DNA of 64,000 bases from Luxibacter massiliensis (lineage in GTDB: Bacteria > Bacillota > Clostridia > Lachnospirales > Lachnospiraceae): contig NZ_UWOE01000001.1 of assembly GCF_900604355.1 (NCBI RefSeq), forward strand, positions 2,046,001 to 2,110,000. The letters run 5' to 3'. The notes under the pieces are model-generated. The model saw only the letters and a list, made by a program, of their open reading frames with translations. It was not told where the DNA came from and did no database searches. The translations under genes were made by a program, and so were the position numbers. Position 1 is the stretch's first letter; each line of letters starts with the position of its first letter. Shown here in pieces: positions 33,902-43,324 of the stretch.

Positions 33902-34202
33902 TTTAATTCCTCCTTCGTCATATCATTCGCTGCCCACATAAGTACTCTCCGTAAAGACATACATTGCGGGATGTCCTTTTGGATATGCTCATGGAACTAC
34001 TAATGTTCAATAAGTATAACATATTACTTTCCCGAATTAAAGTAGTAAATTTAAGGCCTGCCATCTAGAGCCTGGACATGTTCTTTGAAAAAGCAAGTGA
34101 CAGGCCATCCCTTTCTCACTTGCTCTTTTATGCACCCTGTACGGCAGCCGTGCCCTTAGGGGCCCGGCTGACTGTATCGGCCTCGTATTCACTTACTAAA
34201 AT
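33902..34202. promoter_or_regulatory. Intergenic region between glyA and the ior operon
   Basis: No gene is seen. On the minus strand a TATACT hexamer about 130 bp upstream of the first ligase could be its -10, with only a weak -35. A terminator for glyA lies at 34088-34126. Confidence 0.4.
34088..34126. terminator. Terminator downstream of glyA
   Basis: GCAAGTGA (34093-34100) pairs with TCACTTGC (34116-34123). On the minus strand the stem is followed by TTTTTC, suiting termination of glyA about 80 bp after its stop. Confidence 0.7.
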
Positions 34203-35435
34203 CTACAGAGGATACTTCTCTGTCAGCTCAGACACGGACTCCCTTGCCGCTGCCACATTTGCTTCGCTCTCTGTCACTGCTGCAATAATCCCCGCAATCT
34301 TATCCATCTCCTCTGCCCCCATGCCGCGGGTGGTCACAGCAGGGGTCCCAAGCCTTACTCCGCTTGTAACAAAGGGAGAACGGGGGTCATTAGGGATGGT
34401 ATTTTTATTGCAGGTCACATGGGCATCGTCGAGGCGCTTCTCCAGCTCCTTGCCGCTGATATCATTGCCGGTCAGATCTACAAGCATGAGATGGTTGTCC
34501 GTACCCCCGGAAACTATCTTCATCCCCCGCTCCTTTAGTCCTTTGCTCAAAGCCTGGGCATTGCTGACTACCTTCTCCTGGTATGCTTTAAACTCAGGCT
34601 GAAGCGCCTCCTTAAAGCAGACCGCCTTTGCGGCAATGACATGCATCAGAGGGCCTCCCTGGATACCCGGGAAAATGGCCTTGTTAAAATTAAATTTCTC
34701 ATTTACCTCATTGCTGCTCAGAATCATGCCTCCCCTGGGGCCCCTCAATGTCTTATGGGTTGTTGTAGTTGTCACATGGGCATAGGGAATAGGGCTGGGA
34801 TGCAGTCCCGCAGCTACCAGTCCCGCAATATGGGCCATATCTGCCATCAAATAGGCTCCCACCTGGTCTGCGATCTCCCTGAATTTCTTGAAATCAATGG
34901 TTCTGGCATAGGCGCTTGCGCCTGCGATGATCAGCTTTGGCTTATGTTCCTTAGCAATCTCCAGAACCCGCCCATAGTCAATCACACCGTCGTCATTGAC
35001 TCCATATGCCGCAAAATCAAAATACTTTCCGGACATATTCACTGGTGATCCATGAGTCAGGTGCCCGCCATGGTCCAGGTTCATCCCCATGACCTTATCA
35101 CCAGGTTCAAGCATGGCAAACATAACTGCCATGTTGGCCTGTGCGCCTGAGTGGGGCTGTACATTGACATATTCACACTTGAACAATTCCCTCGCCCTGC
35201 CAATAGCCAGATCCTCTGCCACGTCCACATACTGGCAGCCGCCATAGTATCTTTTATGGGGATATCCTTCTGCATATTTATTTGTGAGGGGACTTCCCAT
35301 GGCAGCCATGACAGCCTTGCTCACCCAGTTTTCAGAGGCAATCAGCTCTATATGTGAGTTTTGTCTTTCCAGCTCGTCCTGGATTACATCTGCTATTTCT
35401 GGATCTGCATTCCTAATCTCTACAAAATCGTACAT
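34203..35435 (-). CDS. glyA: Serine hydroxymethyltransferase
   Basis: A 410-residue PLP enzyme that interconverts serine and glycine with tetrahydrofolate. IELIASENWVSKAV, TNKYAEGYPHKRYYGGCQYVD and the PLP-lysine motif HVTTTTTHKTLRGPRGG identify it. ATG 35435 (MYDFVEIRNADPEI) is chosen because GGGAGGAAAAGAGAG precedes it; the longer reading to 35480 has no site. It lies downstream of polC on the same strand with a 120-bp gap. Confidence 0.95.
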   Translation of the reverse strand: MYDFVEIRNADPEIADVIQDELERQNSHIELIASENWVSKAVMAAMGSPLTNKYAEGYPHKRYYGGCQYVDVAEDLAIGRARELFKCEYVNVQPHSGAQANMAVMFAMLEPGDKVMGMNLDHGGHLTHGSPVNMSGKYFDFAAYGVNDDGVIDYGRVLEIAKEHKPKLIIAGASAYARTIDFKKFREIADQVGAYLMADMAHIAGLVAAGLHPSPIPYAHVTTTTTHKTLRGPRGGMILSSNEVNEKFNFNKAIFPGIQGGPLMHVIAAKAVCFKEALQPEFKAYQEKVVSNAQALSKGLKERGMKIVSGGTDNHLMLVDLTGNDISGKELEKRLDDAHVTCNKNTIPNDPRSPFVTSGVRLGTPAVTTRGMGAEEMDKIAGIIAAVTESEANVAAARESVSELTEKYPL

Positions 35436-35555
35436 CTCTCTTTTCCTCCCTATACTGTTAGGTATTTTATTATTATTCATTTTATCTGTTTTTGCCGGCT
35501 TTATGCACCATTTTGCTGTCCTGTAAAGCCTTGCAGCCTGCCCTGAATCTGTATC

Positions 35556-38500
35556 CTACAAATCAAACAAGGAGAGCTGGTTGCTCTGGGGAAGATTTCC
35601 GAAAAGTCCCAGGTCCGCCATAAAATCAATCACTGTCTTGCTGACCTTTGTGCGCTGCCTGAAATCATCCAAGGACAGATATGGTCCGTCCTTAGCCGCC
35701 TCCTCCACAGCCTCCGCCGCCTTCTCCCCCATCCCTTCTATACTGGAAAGGGGAGGCATGAGCTTGCCGTCTATAATCTGGAACCTGGCGGCCTTGGCCC
35801 GGTAAATATCCAGGGGAAGAAATTCATAGCCTCTGGCATACATTTCCTGCACAATCTTCATATCCTTCATGACATCCTGCTCTTTATTACTCAGGGCATC
35901 CCCTTTTTTCTTATATTCCCGGATATAATAATTTAATTTTTCCTTGCCCTGGCACATGATCTCGTAAGAAAAGGCGTTTGCACGGATACCGAAGTATGCC
36001 CCGTAATATGCCAGAGGATAGTTGATCTTGCAGTACGCAATACGGTAGGCCATCATAACATACGCCGCCGCATGTGCCTTGGGGAACATATAACTGATCT
36101 GCTTGCAGGACCAGATATACCAGTCTGGAACGTTCTTTTCCTTCATGGCCTCCTCCCACTCCGGCTTTAACCCCTTGCCCTTACGCACGCTTTCCATAAT
36201 CGTAAAGGACAGGGCGCTGTCCACCCCCTGATTGATCAGGTAAATCATAATGTCATCCCGGGTACAGATACAGGTGGAAATAGTTGCCTTTCCTGACTTC
36301 ACAAGCTCCTGTGCATTCCCCAGCCATACATTTGTCCCGTGGGACAGGCCGGAGATACGGATCAAGTCAGACAGTGACTGAGGCTTGGCATCCTGTACCA
36401 TCTGGATGACAAAATCTGTGCCAAATTCAGGTATGCCCATACAGCCCAGCTTACAGCCGTCTATATCTTCTGGCTTGATTCCCAGGGCGCTGGTGTCGTG
36501 GAACAGCGACAATACCTTTTCATCATCCAGAGGAATCTCAGTTGCCACAAAGGGGTTTTCTTCGTTAAATTCATTCTCCATGGCGTCTGAAGTAATATAT
36601 TCTTCCAGGGTACGTATCATAGTAGGATCATCATGCCCCAGTATATCCAGCTTCAGCAGGTTATGGTCAATAGAGTGGTAATCAAAATGGGTTGTCACAA
36701 TGTCTGTGGCCATATCGTTGGCAGGATGCTGGATGGGCGTAAACTCGTTAATATCATGGCCGTGGGGCAGTACCACAATCCCCCCCGGGTGCTGACCAGT
36801 ACTCCTGCGTATCCCTGTACAGCCTACTGTGATGCGGTCAATCTCACATTTCCGCTTCCTCTGTCCCCGCTCTTCATAGTAGTTCCGTACATAACCAAAG
36901 GCAGTCTTATCAGCCAGGGTGCCGATTGTCCCTGCCTTAAAAGTATGGCCGTCCCCAAAAATAACCTCTGTGTATTTGTGGGCCTTTGCCTGATAATCGC
37001 CAGAAAAATTCAGGTCAATATCCGGCTCCTTGTCCCCTTTAAAGCCTAAGAAGGTCTCAAAGGGTATGTCAAATCCAGCTTTTACAAGCGGTGCGCCGCA
37101 GACCGGGCAGGACTTATCCGGCATATCAAAACCACATCCCCCTGCATACGCCCTGACTTCCTCTGAGTCAAAATCATTATAATGGCAGCTGCCGCAGTAA
37201 TAGTGTGGGCTTAAAGGGTTGACTTCCGTAATCCCAGCCATGGTGGCCACAAAAGAAGAGCCTACCGATCCCCTGGAACCCACCAGATATCCGTCCTCAT
37301 TGGACTTCCACACGAGCTTTTGGGCAATAATATACATCACTGAATATCCGTTTGATATAATGGAGGTCAGCTCTCTCTCCAGCCTGGTCTGCACAGGCTC
37401 TGGCAAATTCTCCCCGTAAATCTCGTGGGCCTTGCTGTAGCAGATATCCCGCAAATCCTGCTCTGAATTTTCGATAACCGGCGGACATTTGTTTGGGTTA
37501 ATCGGTGAAATCTTCTCAATCATATGGGCAATTTTGTTTGGGTTCTCAATGACAATCTCCCTTGCCTTGGCAGATCCCAGATACTCAAATTCCTCCAGCA
37601 TCTCCTCTGTAGTCCTAAGATAGAGGGGCGCCTGCTCATCTGCGTCCCCAAACCCTTTTCCCGCCATGATAATACGGCGGTAGACCTCATCCCCTGGATC
37701 CAGGAAATGTACGTCACAGGTGGCCACCACCGGGTTTTTAAACTTTTCCCCCAGCTCTACGATTTCCCTGTTGATGTTCTGCAAATCTTCTATTGTATTA
37801 ATATCGGAAAAACGGTCGCTCTCCAGCATAAAACGGTTGTTCCCCAAAGGCTGTATTTCATAATAATCATAGAACGCGGCCAGACGTGCCACAGACTCAG
37901 CAGACTTCCTTTCCAGGATTGCCTGGTAAAGTTCCCCCGCCTCGCATGCACTCCCCACAATCAGTCCCTCTCTGTATTGGTTTAACACACTTTTGGGGAT
38001 CCTGGGCCTTCTGGCATAATAGGTCAGATGGGACTGGGAAATCAACTGGTAGAGATTATACCGCCCGATATCATTCTTCATCAGAATAATCACATGGTAT
38101 GTGGGCATCTTGCGTATTGCATTTGGATTCATGTCGCCGAAAGCATTCAGTTCCTTCAGTGTATGGATATTCTGTTCCTTGAGCATATTGACAAATTTCA
38201 CAAAAATTTCTGCAGTGGCCGCCGCGTCGTCCACCGCCCGGTGGTGGTTCTCCAGTGAAATATTCAGGGCCTTTGCCACAACATTTAACTTATATTTTGA
38301 TAATGTGGGAAGAAGAACCCGGGCCATGGCCACTGTATCTACATAGACAAACTCCGGCTTCTGCCCTTGGTTCCTTAAGTTCTGCTCAATAAACCCAACA
38401 TCAAATCCTGCATTGTGGGCCACTAGGACCCCATCTCCAGCAAAGGCGAGAAACTGGGGCAGAACCACTTCGATCCCTGGAGATCCAATCACCATTTCAT

Positions 38501-40085
38501 CTGTGATACTGGTCAGCTGGGTGATCTCAAAAGGTATAGGTATGCCTGGATTGACAAACGTGCTGAATCGGTCCGTTATCTCACCGTCCACCACCTTCAC
38601 CGCCCCAATCTCTATAATCCTGTCTTTGATGGCACTAAACCCGGTGGTCTCCAGGTCGAATACTATATAAGTACCCTCCAGGCTCTCCCCTCCGGCGCCC
38701 ACGGCTATCTCTGTCAGGTCATCCACAATGTACCCTTCCACACCATACAGGATTTTGAAAGGATCGTCCTTATCTAACGTCTCAATATAGTGGTTTGCAT
38801 CTGGAAAGGATTGTACCACGCCATGGTCCGTTATGGCTATTGCCGGATGTCCCCAGTCGTGGGCCCTCTTCACAATCTCCTTCACCTCAGACACGCCGTC
38901 CATATCGCTCATTTTAGTATGGCAGTGCAGCTCCACGCGCTTTATGGGACTTAAATCCTGCCTGGAAACAGTAAAATCGCCGCTCTTTTTGATTCCTGTC
39001 ACAGAACCTATGGTCAGTTCACCGTCAAACTTGTCGATGGTGGTAACACCTTTAATCTTGACAAAGGCCCCCTTTTTTAATTCTCCTAAAAGCTCAGGGA
39101 GCTGTTCATTCCTTGTAAACATTTTGACCGTGATCGTGTCCGTAAAATCTGTCACGGCAAACATCAGAATTGTCTTCTCCCCCCGTATCTCCCGGGTATC
39201 AAAATGAATAATCTTGCCGCGGATTGTAATTTCCCCCATCTCACCTGCCACCTGATCCAGTGTAATGGGTTCATCCTCAAAGCTCCTGCCATAAATCAGG
39301 CCCGGATCATCTCCCTGCTTGAGAGGCCTATAGAACTCCTTTTTCTTGAATTCTCCCCTTCTGGCTGTGCCTCTCTTGGTATCCGGAGCCTCTTTCTTCA
39401 GCTTTATGCCGCTCTTCTTTTTATCAGGGGCATCCTTAGCCTCCTCTCTGGATATATCTGTTTCCTCCTTCGGATTCTCCCCTCTGTGCCTGGCTCTCCT
39501 CTCAAAGATGGCATTAATCTCCTGCTGTATCCTCTGTTCATCATATTCCCGGCCTTTGTGTTCCTTAGCCTCACAGCAGGACACCCGGATGTCCGCCTGT
39601 ATATGGAATCTTTTATGAAATATGTCCTGTAAAAGTCCCACAATGTATTCTCTTCTCCCCTCGGAGACTATGGAATCCTCCAGATGCAGATGTACAATTT
39701 CCCGTCCCTCGAACTCTATCTTGGCCTGCTCGAACATATTGGCTGCCAGAATACTGTGCTGCTTCAATTCCATCACAATACTATCCCTGTACTCCATCAT
39801 CAAAGTACCCGGCGTATACTGCTCTGACAAGGCATACTGCTCCTTTATATGGATTTTAATGTGTGTATCTGCAAAGAGCTGCCCTCTAATTTGATCTTCC
39901 ATCTGCCATATATGTTTTTTCTGGATCAGATGCCTGCTGAAAATATGTACATTAAGAAAATCCCGGCCCGAGTTTGTAGTTATTCTCTGAACTTCTACAT
40001 CTCCAAACAATAGCCTGATCTCTTCGCTGGCCTTTAATGTGGGGAATACTTCAAAAAAAAGTCTCTGGTTTCCTATTTTTTCCAA
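35556..40085 (-). CDS. polC: DNA polymerase III PolC-type alpha subunit
   Basis: A 1509-residue Gram-positive replicative polymerase. Order: N-terminal domain (about 1-240) with a charged low-complexity linker (about 195-245), an OB domain (ITIRGKIIHFD), the PHP domain from RVELHCHTKMSDMDG (about 395), a DEDD proofreading exonuclease inserted within PHP (IVFDLETTGFSAIKDRIIEIG, about 478-650), and the polymerase core with GSRGSVGSSFVATMAG, a zinc cluster (CGSCHYNDFD ... CPVCG) and IDLNFSGDYQ. The length is usual. Its ATG overlaps the 3' end of ispG by 13 nt, so the two are co-transcribed. Confidence 0.97.
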   Translation of the reverse strand: MEKIGNQRLFFEVFPTLKASEEIRLLFGDVEVQRITTNSGRDFLNVHIFSRHLIQKKHIWQMEDQIRGQLFADTHIKIHIKEQYALSEQYTPGTLMMEYRDSIVMELKQHSILAANMFEQAKIEFEGREIVHLHLEDSIVSEGRREYIVGLLQDIFHKRFHIQADIRVSCCEAKEHKGREYDEQRIQQEINAIFERRARHRGENPKEETDISREEAKDAPDKKKSGIKLKKEAPDTKRGTARRGEFKKKEFYRPLKQGDDPGLIYGRSFEDEPITLDQVAGEMGEITIRGKIIHFDTREIRGEKTILMFAVTDFTDTITVKMFTRNEQLPELLGELKKGAFVKIKGVTTIDKFDGELTIGSVTGIKKSGDFTVSRQDLSPIKRVELHCHTKMSDMDGVSEVKEIVKRAHDWGHPAIAITDHGVVQSFPDANHYIETLDKDDPFKILYGVEGYIVDDLTEIAVGAGGESLEGTYIVFDLETTGFSAIKDRIIEIGAVKVVDGEITDRFSTFVNPGIPIPFEITQLTSITDEMVIGSPGIEVVLPQFLAFAGDGVLVAHNAGFDVGFIEQNLRNQGQKPEFVYVDTVAMARVLLPTLSKYKLNVVAKALNISLENHHRAVDDAAATAEIFVKFVNMLKEQNIHTLKELNAFGDMNPNAIRKMPTYHVIILMKNDIGRYNLYQLISQSHLTYYARRPRIPKSVLNQYREGLIVGSACEAGELYQAILERKSAESVARLAAFYDYYEIQPLGNNRFMLESDRFSDINTIEDLQNINREIVELGEKFKNPVVATCDVHFLDPGDEVYRRIIMAGKGFGDADEQAPLYLRTTEEMLEEFEYLGSAKAREIVIENPNKIAHMIEKISPINPNKCPPVIENSEQDLRDICYSKAHEIYGENLPEPVQTRLERELTSIISNGYSVMYIIAQKLVWKSNEDGYLVGSRGSVGSSFVATMAGITEVNPLSPHYYCGSCHYNDFDSEEVRAYAGGCGFDMPDKSCPVCGAPLVKAGFDIPFETFLGFKGDKEPDIDLNFSGDYQAKAHKYTEVIFGDGHTFKAGTIGTLADKTAFGYVRNYYEERGQRKRKCEIDRITVGCTGIRRSTGQHPGGIVVLPHGHDINEFTPIQHPANDMATDIVTTHFDYHSIDHNLLKLDILGHDDPTMIRTLEEYITSDAMENEFNEENPFVATEIPLDDEKVLSLFHDTSALGIKPEDIDGCKLGCMGIPEFGTDFVIQMVQDAKPQSLSDLIRISGLSHGTNVWLGNAQELVKSGKATISTCICTRDDIMIYLINQGVDSALSFTIMESVRKGKGLKPEWEEAMKEKNVPDWYIWSCKQISYMFPKAHAAAYVMMAYRIAYCKINYPLAYYGAYFGIRANAFSYEIMCQGKEKLNYYIREYKKKGDALSNKEQDVMKDMKIVQEMYARGYEFLPLDIYRAKAARFQIIDGKLMPPLSSIEGMGEKAAEAVEEAAKDGPYLSLDDFRQRTKVSKTVIDFMADLGLFGNLPQSNQLSLFDL

Positions 40086-41137
40086 TTCAACAACTCCTGT
40101 CGCAAGGTGTCAAGAAGCTCTTCTTCCTTCACCTTTTTTACTATCTCGCCTTTTTTAATCAGGAGGCCCTCCCCCACGCCTCCTGCAATTCCAATATCTG
40201 CCTCCTTAGCCTCCCCGGGGCCATTGACCGCACATCCCATGACGGCCACCTTAATATCCAGAGGAATATCTGCTACCATATCCTCCACCTTATTTGCAAG
40301 CTCTATAAGATTAATCTGGGTTCTCCCACATGTAGGGCAGGACACCACCTCAATGCCTCCCTGGCGAAGGCCCAGGGTCTTGAGAAGCAGGCGCGCTGTC
40401 TTAATCTCCTCCAGGGGATCCCCGGTCAGGGAAACCCGGATGGTATTCCCGATTCCCTGATACAGAATAATCCCCAGGCCCACAGAGGATTTCACATTCC
40501 CCGCATATACAGTCCCAGCCTCTGTTATGCCTACATGCAGAGGATAGGGGCACTTTCTGGCAATCAGCTCATGGGCTTTTACGCACATCATCACATCTGA
40601 TGATTTGATGCTGACCACCAGGTTATCATATCCCATTTGTTCAATCATGGACACCTTGTCCATGGCGCTCTCCACAATACCCTCCGCCGTCACGCCGCCA
40701 TATTTTTCCAGCAGGTGCTTTTCAAGAGATCCGCTGTTGACACCCACCCGTATAGGAATCCCCCGCTCTTTCGCCTGAAAGACCACTGCCTGGACTTTCT
40801 CTTTGCTCCCGATATTGCCCGGGTTAATGCGGATCTTATCTGCCCCATTCTCCATGGCCGCTATGGCCAGCCGGTAGTCAAAATGTATATCCGCAACCAG
40901 CGGGATATGGATCTGCCTTTTTATTTCCCTGATCGCCAGGGCCCCCTCCAAAGAAGGCACTGCACAGCGGATCACCTCACATCCCGCGGCCTCCAGCATA
41001 TGTATCTGCCTCACAGTGGCAGTTACATCCTCTGTCCTTGTATTGGTCATAGATTGTATTGCAACCGGATGGCTGCCCCCGATCGTGACGTCCCCGATCT
41101 TCACTTCCTTTGTCTTCTCCCGCAGAATTCCCATCAT
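40073..41137 (-). CDS. ispG: 4-hydroxy-3-methylbut-2-enyl-diphosphate synthase (flavodoxin/ferredoxin)
   Basis: A roughly 354-residue [4Fe-4S] enzyme of the MEP isoprenoid pathway, converting MEcPP to HMBPP. IGGSHPVAIQSMTNTRTEDV at the N-terminus and SCPTCGRTQINL with a later CAVNGPGEAKEADIG hold the cluster cysteines. ATG 41137 or 41134 is favoured because AAGGACGGGG precedes them; the 41158 ATG has no site. ispG followed by polC is a common Clostridia order, but dxr and rseP, which usually precede it, are absent here. Confidence 0.95.
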   Translation of the reverse strand: MMGILREKTKEVKIGDVTIGGSHPVAIQSMTNTRTEDVTATVRQIHMLEAAGCEVIRCAVPSLEGALAIREIKRQIHIPLVADIHFDYRLAIAAMENGADKIRINPGNIGSKEKVQAVVFQAKERGIPIRVGVNSGSLEKHLLEKYGGVTAEGIVESAMDKVSMIEQMGYDNLVVSIKSSDVMMCVKAHELIARKCPYPLHVGITEAGTVYAGNVKSSVGLGIILYQGIGNTIRVSLTGDPLEEIKTARLLLKTLGLRQGGIEVVSCPTCGRTQINLIELANKVEDMVADIPLDIKVAVMGCAVNGPGEAKEADIGIAGGVGEGLLIKKGEIVKKVKEEELLDTLRQELLNWKK

Positions 41138-41276
41138 GCCCCGTCCTTTCTCAATCATCTGCCTGTAGGTGTCTGTCAGCCTGTGTCTCCGCCACTATAC
41201 TAAAAATACATAGAAACTTTAGAAAAGAGCAGTATTTACAAAATTGCCGGCAAAACATTCCCTACTTATAGAAGAA

Positions 41277-41297
41277 ACAGGGAAACTTCTTCCCTGT
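41277..41297 (-). terminator. Terminator downstream of the membrane-anchored unknown protein
   Basis: ACAGGGAA pairs with TTCCCTGT, followed on the minus strand by TTCTTC. It falls just after the stop at 41318. Confidence 0.65.
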
Positions 41298-41317
41298 CCG
41301 TCTATATCCTATATTTT

Positions 41318-41776
41318 CTACTTTTTGTCGAATACCATCTGGTCGCCGTACTCCCTGTCTGTCAGAGTCATCTTCTTCTGCTCAATGCTGTAATCATATG
41401 TCCCCTCCAGTGTATTCACCGCCGAGCTTAAACCATCGGCTGTCACCGCACCCTCTGAGGCATCTGCAGCCTGTATGATAGCCTCGTCACTGGCCCGCAG
41501 GGTAAAGGTCTTAGTCTCCTTATCAATGCCATATTCCAAGGCCACAGAAACCCCTGCGCCTTCAAATTCCTCCGGCCACTCCAGGACAGCCTTCCCGCTG
41601 CTCTTGATTGTAATCACCATGCTGCTGTCCTCATGGCTCCATCTCCCCTCCAGGGGATTGGCTGTAAATAGTTTTATCAGAAAAAAGGCCGCAATGATGA
41701 TGATCAGCACTGTAGTCACTGCCATCACGGCCCTCCAAATTTGATTTCTCTTCTCTTCGTTATTCTTCGCAAGCAT
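41318..41776 (-). CDS. Membrane-anchored protein of unknown function
   Basis: A 152-residue protein. A short basic cytoplasmic start (NNEEKRNQIWR) precedes one hydrophobic helix (AVMAVTTVLIIIIAAFFLI, about 17-35), an uncleaved anchor by appearance. The outside part (NPLEGRWSHEDSSMVITIKSSGKAVLEW onward) looks like a beta-rich lipocalin/DUF5640-like domain with a second strand set (LEGTYDYSIEQKKMTLTD). No catalytic motif is visible. It is monocistronic and ends before a hairpin. Confidence 0.75.
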   Translation of the reverse strand: MLAKNNEEKRNQIWRAVMAVTTVLIIIIAAFFLIKLFTANPLEGRWSHEDSSMVITIKSSGKAVLEWPEEFEGAGVSVALEYGIDKETKTFTLRASDEAIIQAADASEGAVTADGLSSAVNTLEGTYDYSIEQKKMTLTDREYGDQMVFDKK

Positions 41777-42123
41777 GTATATACTTCCCTTCTATTTCCT
41801 CTGTTTTATTATACGGATTTTCAAGTGCTGTGTCAACGGGTACGGCCCCCTGCATATATCCTTTATTTTATCACGGTTTACTCCATATTATAGGTATTTT
41901 ACGGTTTTTTTAGAAAAGCTTTCATCTAGGATAAGTATCATAGGATATTCTCTGTAGTATATTTAAAATGTATTCCAAAGTAAAAAATATTGCTATATTT
42001 ACATATCAGGCCTATAGAGTTATACTGTCTTTGGAAAAAACAAAACAGAGACAGAAACCATAAGGCCCTCCCTCTATAGCTGTCAAGGGGGACATCAATT
42101 TTAAAATGTAAGGAGGTTTTAAC
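41777..42123. promoter_or_regulatory. Intergenic region with the nitroreductase promoter
   Basis: No gene is seen. A good plus-strand promoter is present: TTTACA (41998-42003), 17 bp, TATACT (42021-42026), giving a leader of about 90 nt ending in the site AAGGAGG. Nothing recognisable in the remainder. Confidence 0.65.
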
Positions 42124-42696
42124 ATGAGTATCATCCAGACATTAGAAAAAAGAAGAAGCATTTATAACATCAATAAAGAACTGCCAGTCCCTGAGGATAC
42201 AGTAATAAATACCATACAAAAAGTCACGGAACTGGTTCCGGACGCATTTAATATGAAAAGCTCACAAGTCATGATTGTTTTGGGTGAAAAGCATGACATT
42301 CTCTGGGATACTGTCTATGATGTGTTTGAGGGAAAAGTCCCAATAGAAAAAATCCAAGGTTTTAGAAATGGGGCCGGAACTGTGCTATATTTTTATGATG
42401 AGGCAGTGGTGAGAAACCTGCAGGGTTCTTTCCCAAAATATGCAGACAACTTCCCTGTATGGGCCAATCAGGCCAGCGCAATGCTGCAGATTAATATTTG
42501 GGGCGCCCTCCGTGAACTGGGCATAGGCGCAAACCTGCAGCACTATAACCCGGTAATCAACACAAAAGTCAGGGAGTTATTCCAGATCCCAGAAAGCTAT
42601 ATCCTTGTGGCGCAAATGCCTTTCGGCGGAATTGTTGAGGAACCCGCGCCCAAAGAAAAGGAGGATATAAAAGTACGGGTGCAAACAATCAAATAA
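42124..42696 (+). CDS. Nitroreductase-family protein
   Basis: A 190-residue FMN-dependent nitroreductase-like oxidoreductase, close to the short group typified by HBN1/YfkO-like proteins: TLEKRRSIYNINKELPVPEDTV at the start (FMN phosphate Arg-Arg), then FPVWANQASAMLQINIWGALRELGIGANLQHYNP and the C-terminal QMPFGGIVE. It reduces nitro compounds, quinones or flavins with NAD(P)H in the family. Single gene; a perfect 15-bp inverted repeat follows. Confidence 0.88.
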   Translation: MSIIQTLEKRRSIYNINKELPVPEDTVINTIQKVTELVPDAFNMKSSQVMIVLGEKHDILWDTVYDVFEGKVPIEKIQGFRNGAGTVLYFYDEAVVRNLQGSFPKYADNFPVWANQASAMLQINIWGALRELGIGANLQHYNPVINTKVRELFQIPESYILVAQMPFGGIVEEPAPKEKEDIKVRVQTIK

Positions 42697-42700
42697 CTGC

Positions 42701-42741
42701 CAGGCAGCGCCATAGCTCCCCAGAAACTATGGCGCTGCCTG
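42701..42741. terminator. Long inverted repeat after the nitroreductase
   Basis: CAGGCAGCGCCATAG and CTATGGCGCTGCCTG form a perfect 15-bp stem. No T-run follows on the plus strand, so termination would not be classical; it lies between convergent genes. Confidence 0.6.
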
Positions 42742-42800
42742 CAACCCGACAGATCATAAAGCTGCGGGGTTTATTATGCCCCACCATAAAATCCATTGCC

Positions 42801-43310
42801 TTACGCGAATATCCCTCCGATAATCGTATAAGAAAGTATTGTCATAATAGCGGCTGCGATGAGCACTCCCAGGGCAATGGCCGGAAAAGCTTTCCTGAAC
42901 CGTATCCCCAGCAGGGCCGCAATCAGAGATCCCGTCCATGCCCCTGTTCCCGGCAGCGGAATACCCACGAAAATAACCAGTCCCCAAAACTCATATTTTT
43001 CTATATTGGCGCTCTTGCTTAGTGCCTTTGCCTCCAGCTTATCTACAATGGGTTTCAATTTTTTGGTGCCTTTCATCCAGTCGAATATTTTTGTGATCAG
43101 AAGAAGGATGAAGGGTATGGGGATTAAGTTTCCGATAATACAGATTGGTATGGCCTGCCATTTTGCCACGTCCAGAATCGCCGGGCCTGCAGCGATCAGT
43201 CCGCCCCTGAGCTCCAGAATGGGAACCATGGAAATCAGGAATACAATAAATTCCTTCCCTACTTTCCCTCCCAGATTCACTACAAACCAGTCAATTAACA
43301 TTTCTTTCAT
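42801..43310 (-). CDS. Small multidrug-export-like membrane protein (COG2426)
   Basis: A 169-residue membrane protein with about four hydrophobic segments. FIVFLISMVPILELRGGLIAA and GVIFVG-like IPLPGTGAWTGSLIAALLGI (two related re-entrant motifs with Glu-Leu-Arg-Gly and Pro-Gly-Thr-Gly) match COG2426, annotated as a small multidrug export protein. Transport function is unproven. It is 14 bp downstream of hisC on the same strand. Confidence 0.82.
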   Translation of the reverse strand: MKEMLIDWFVVNLGGKVGKEFIVFLISMVPILELRGGLIAAGPAILDVAKWQAIPICIIGNLIPIPFILLLITKIFDWMKGTKKLKPIVDKLEAKALSKSANIEKYEFWGLVIFVGIPLPGTGAWTGSLIAALLGIRFRKAFPAIALGVLIAAAIMTILSYTIIGGIFA

Positions 43311-43324
43311 ATACTATAATTCTC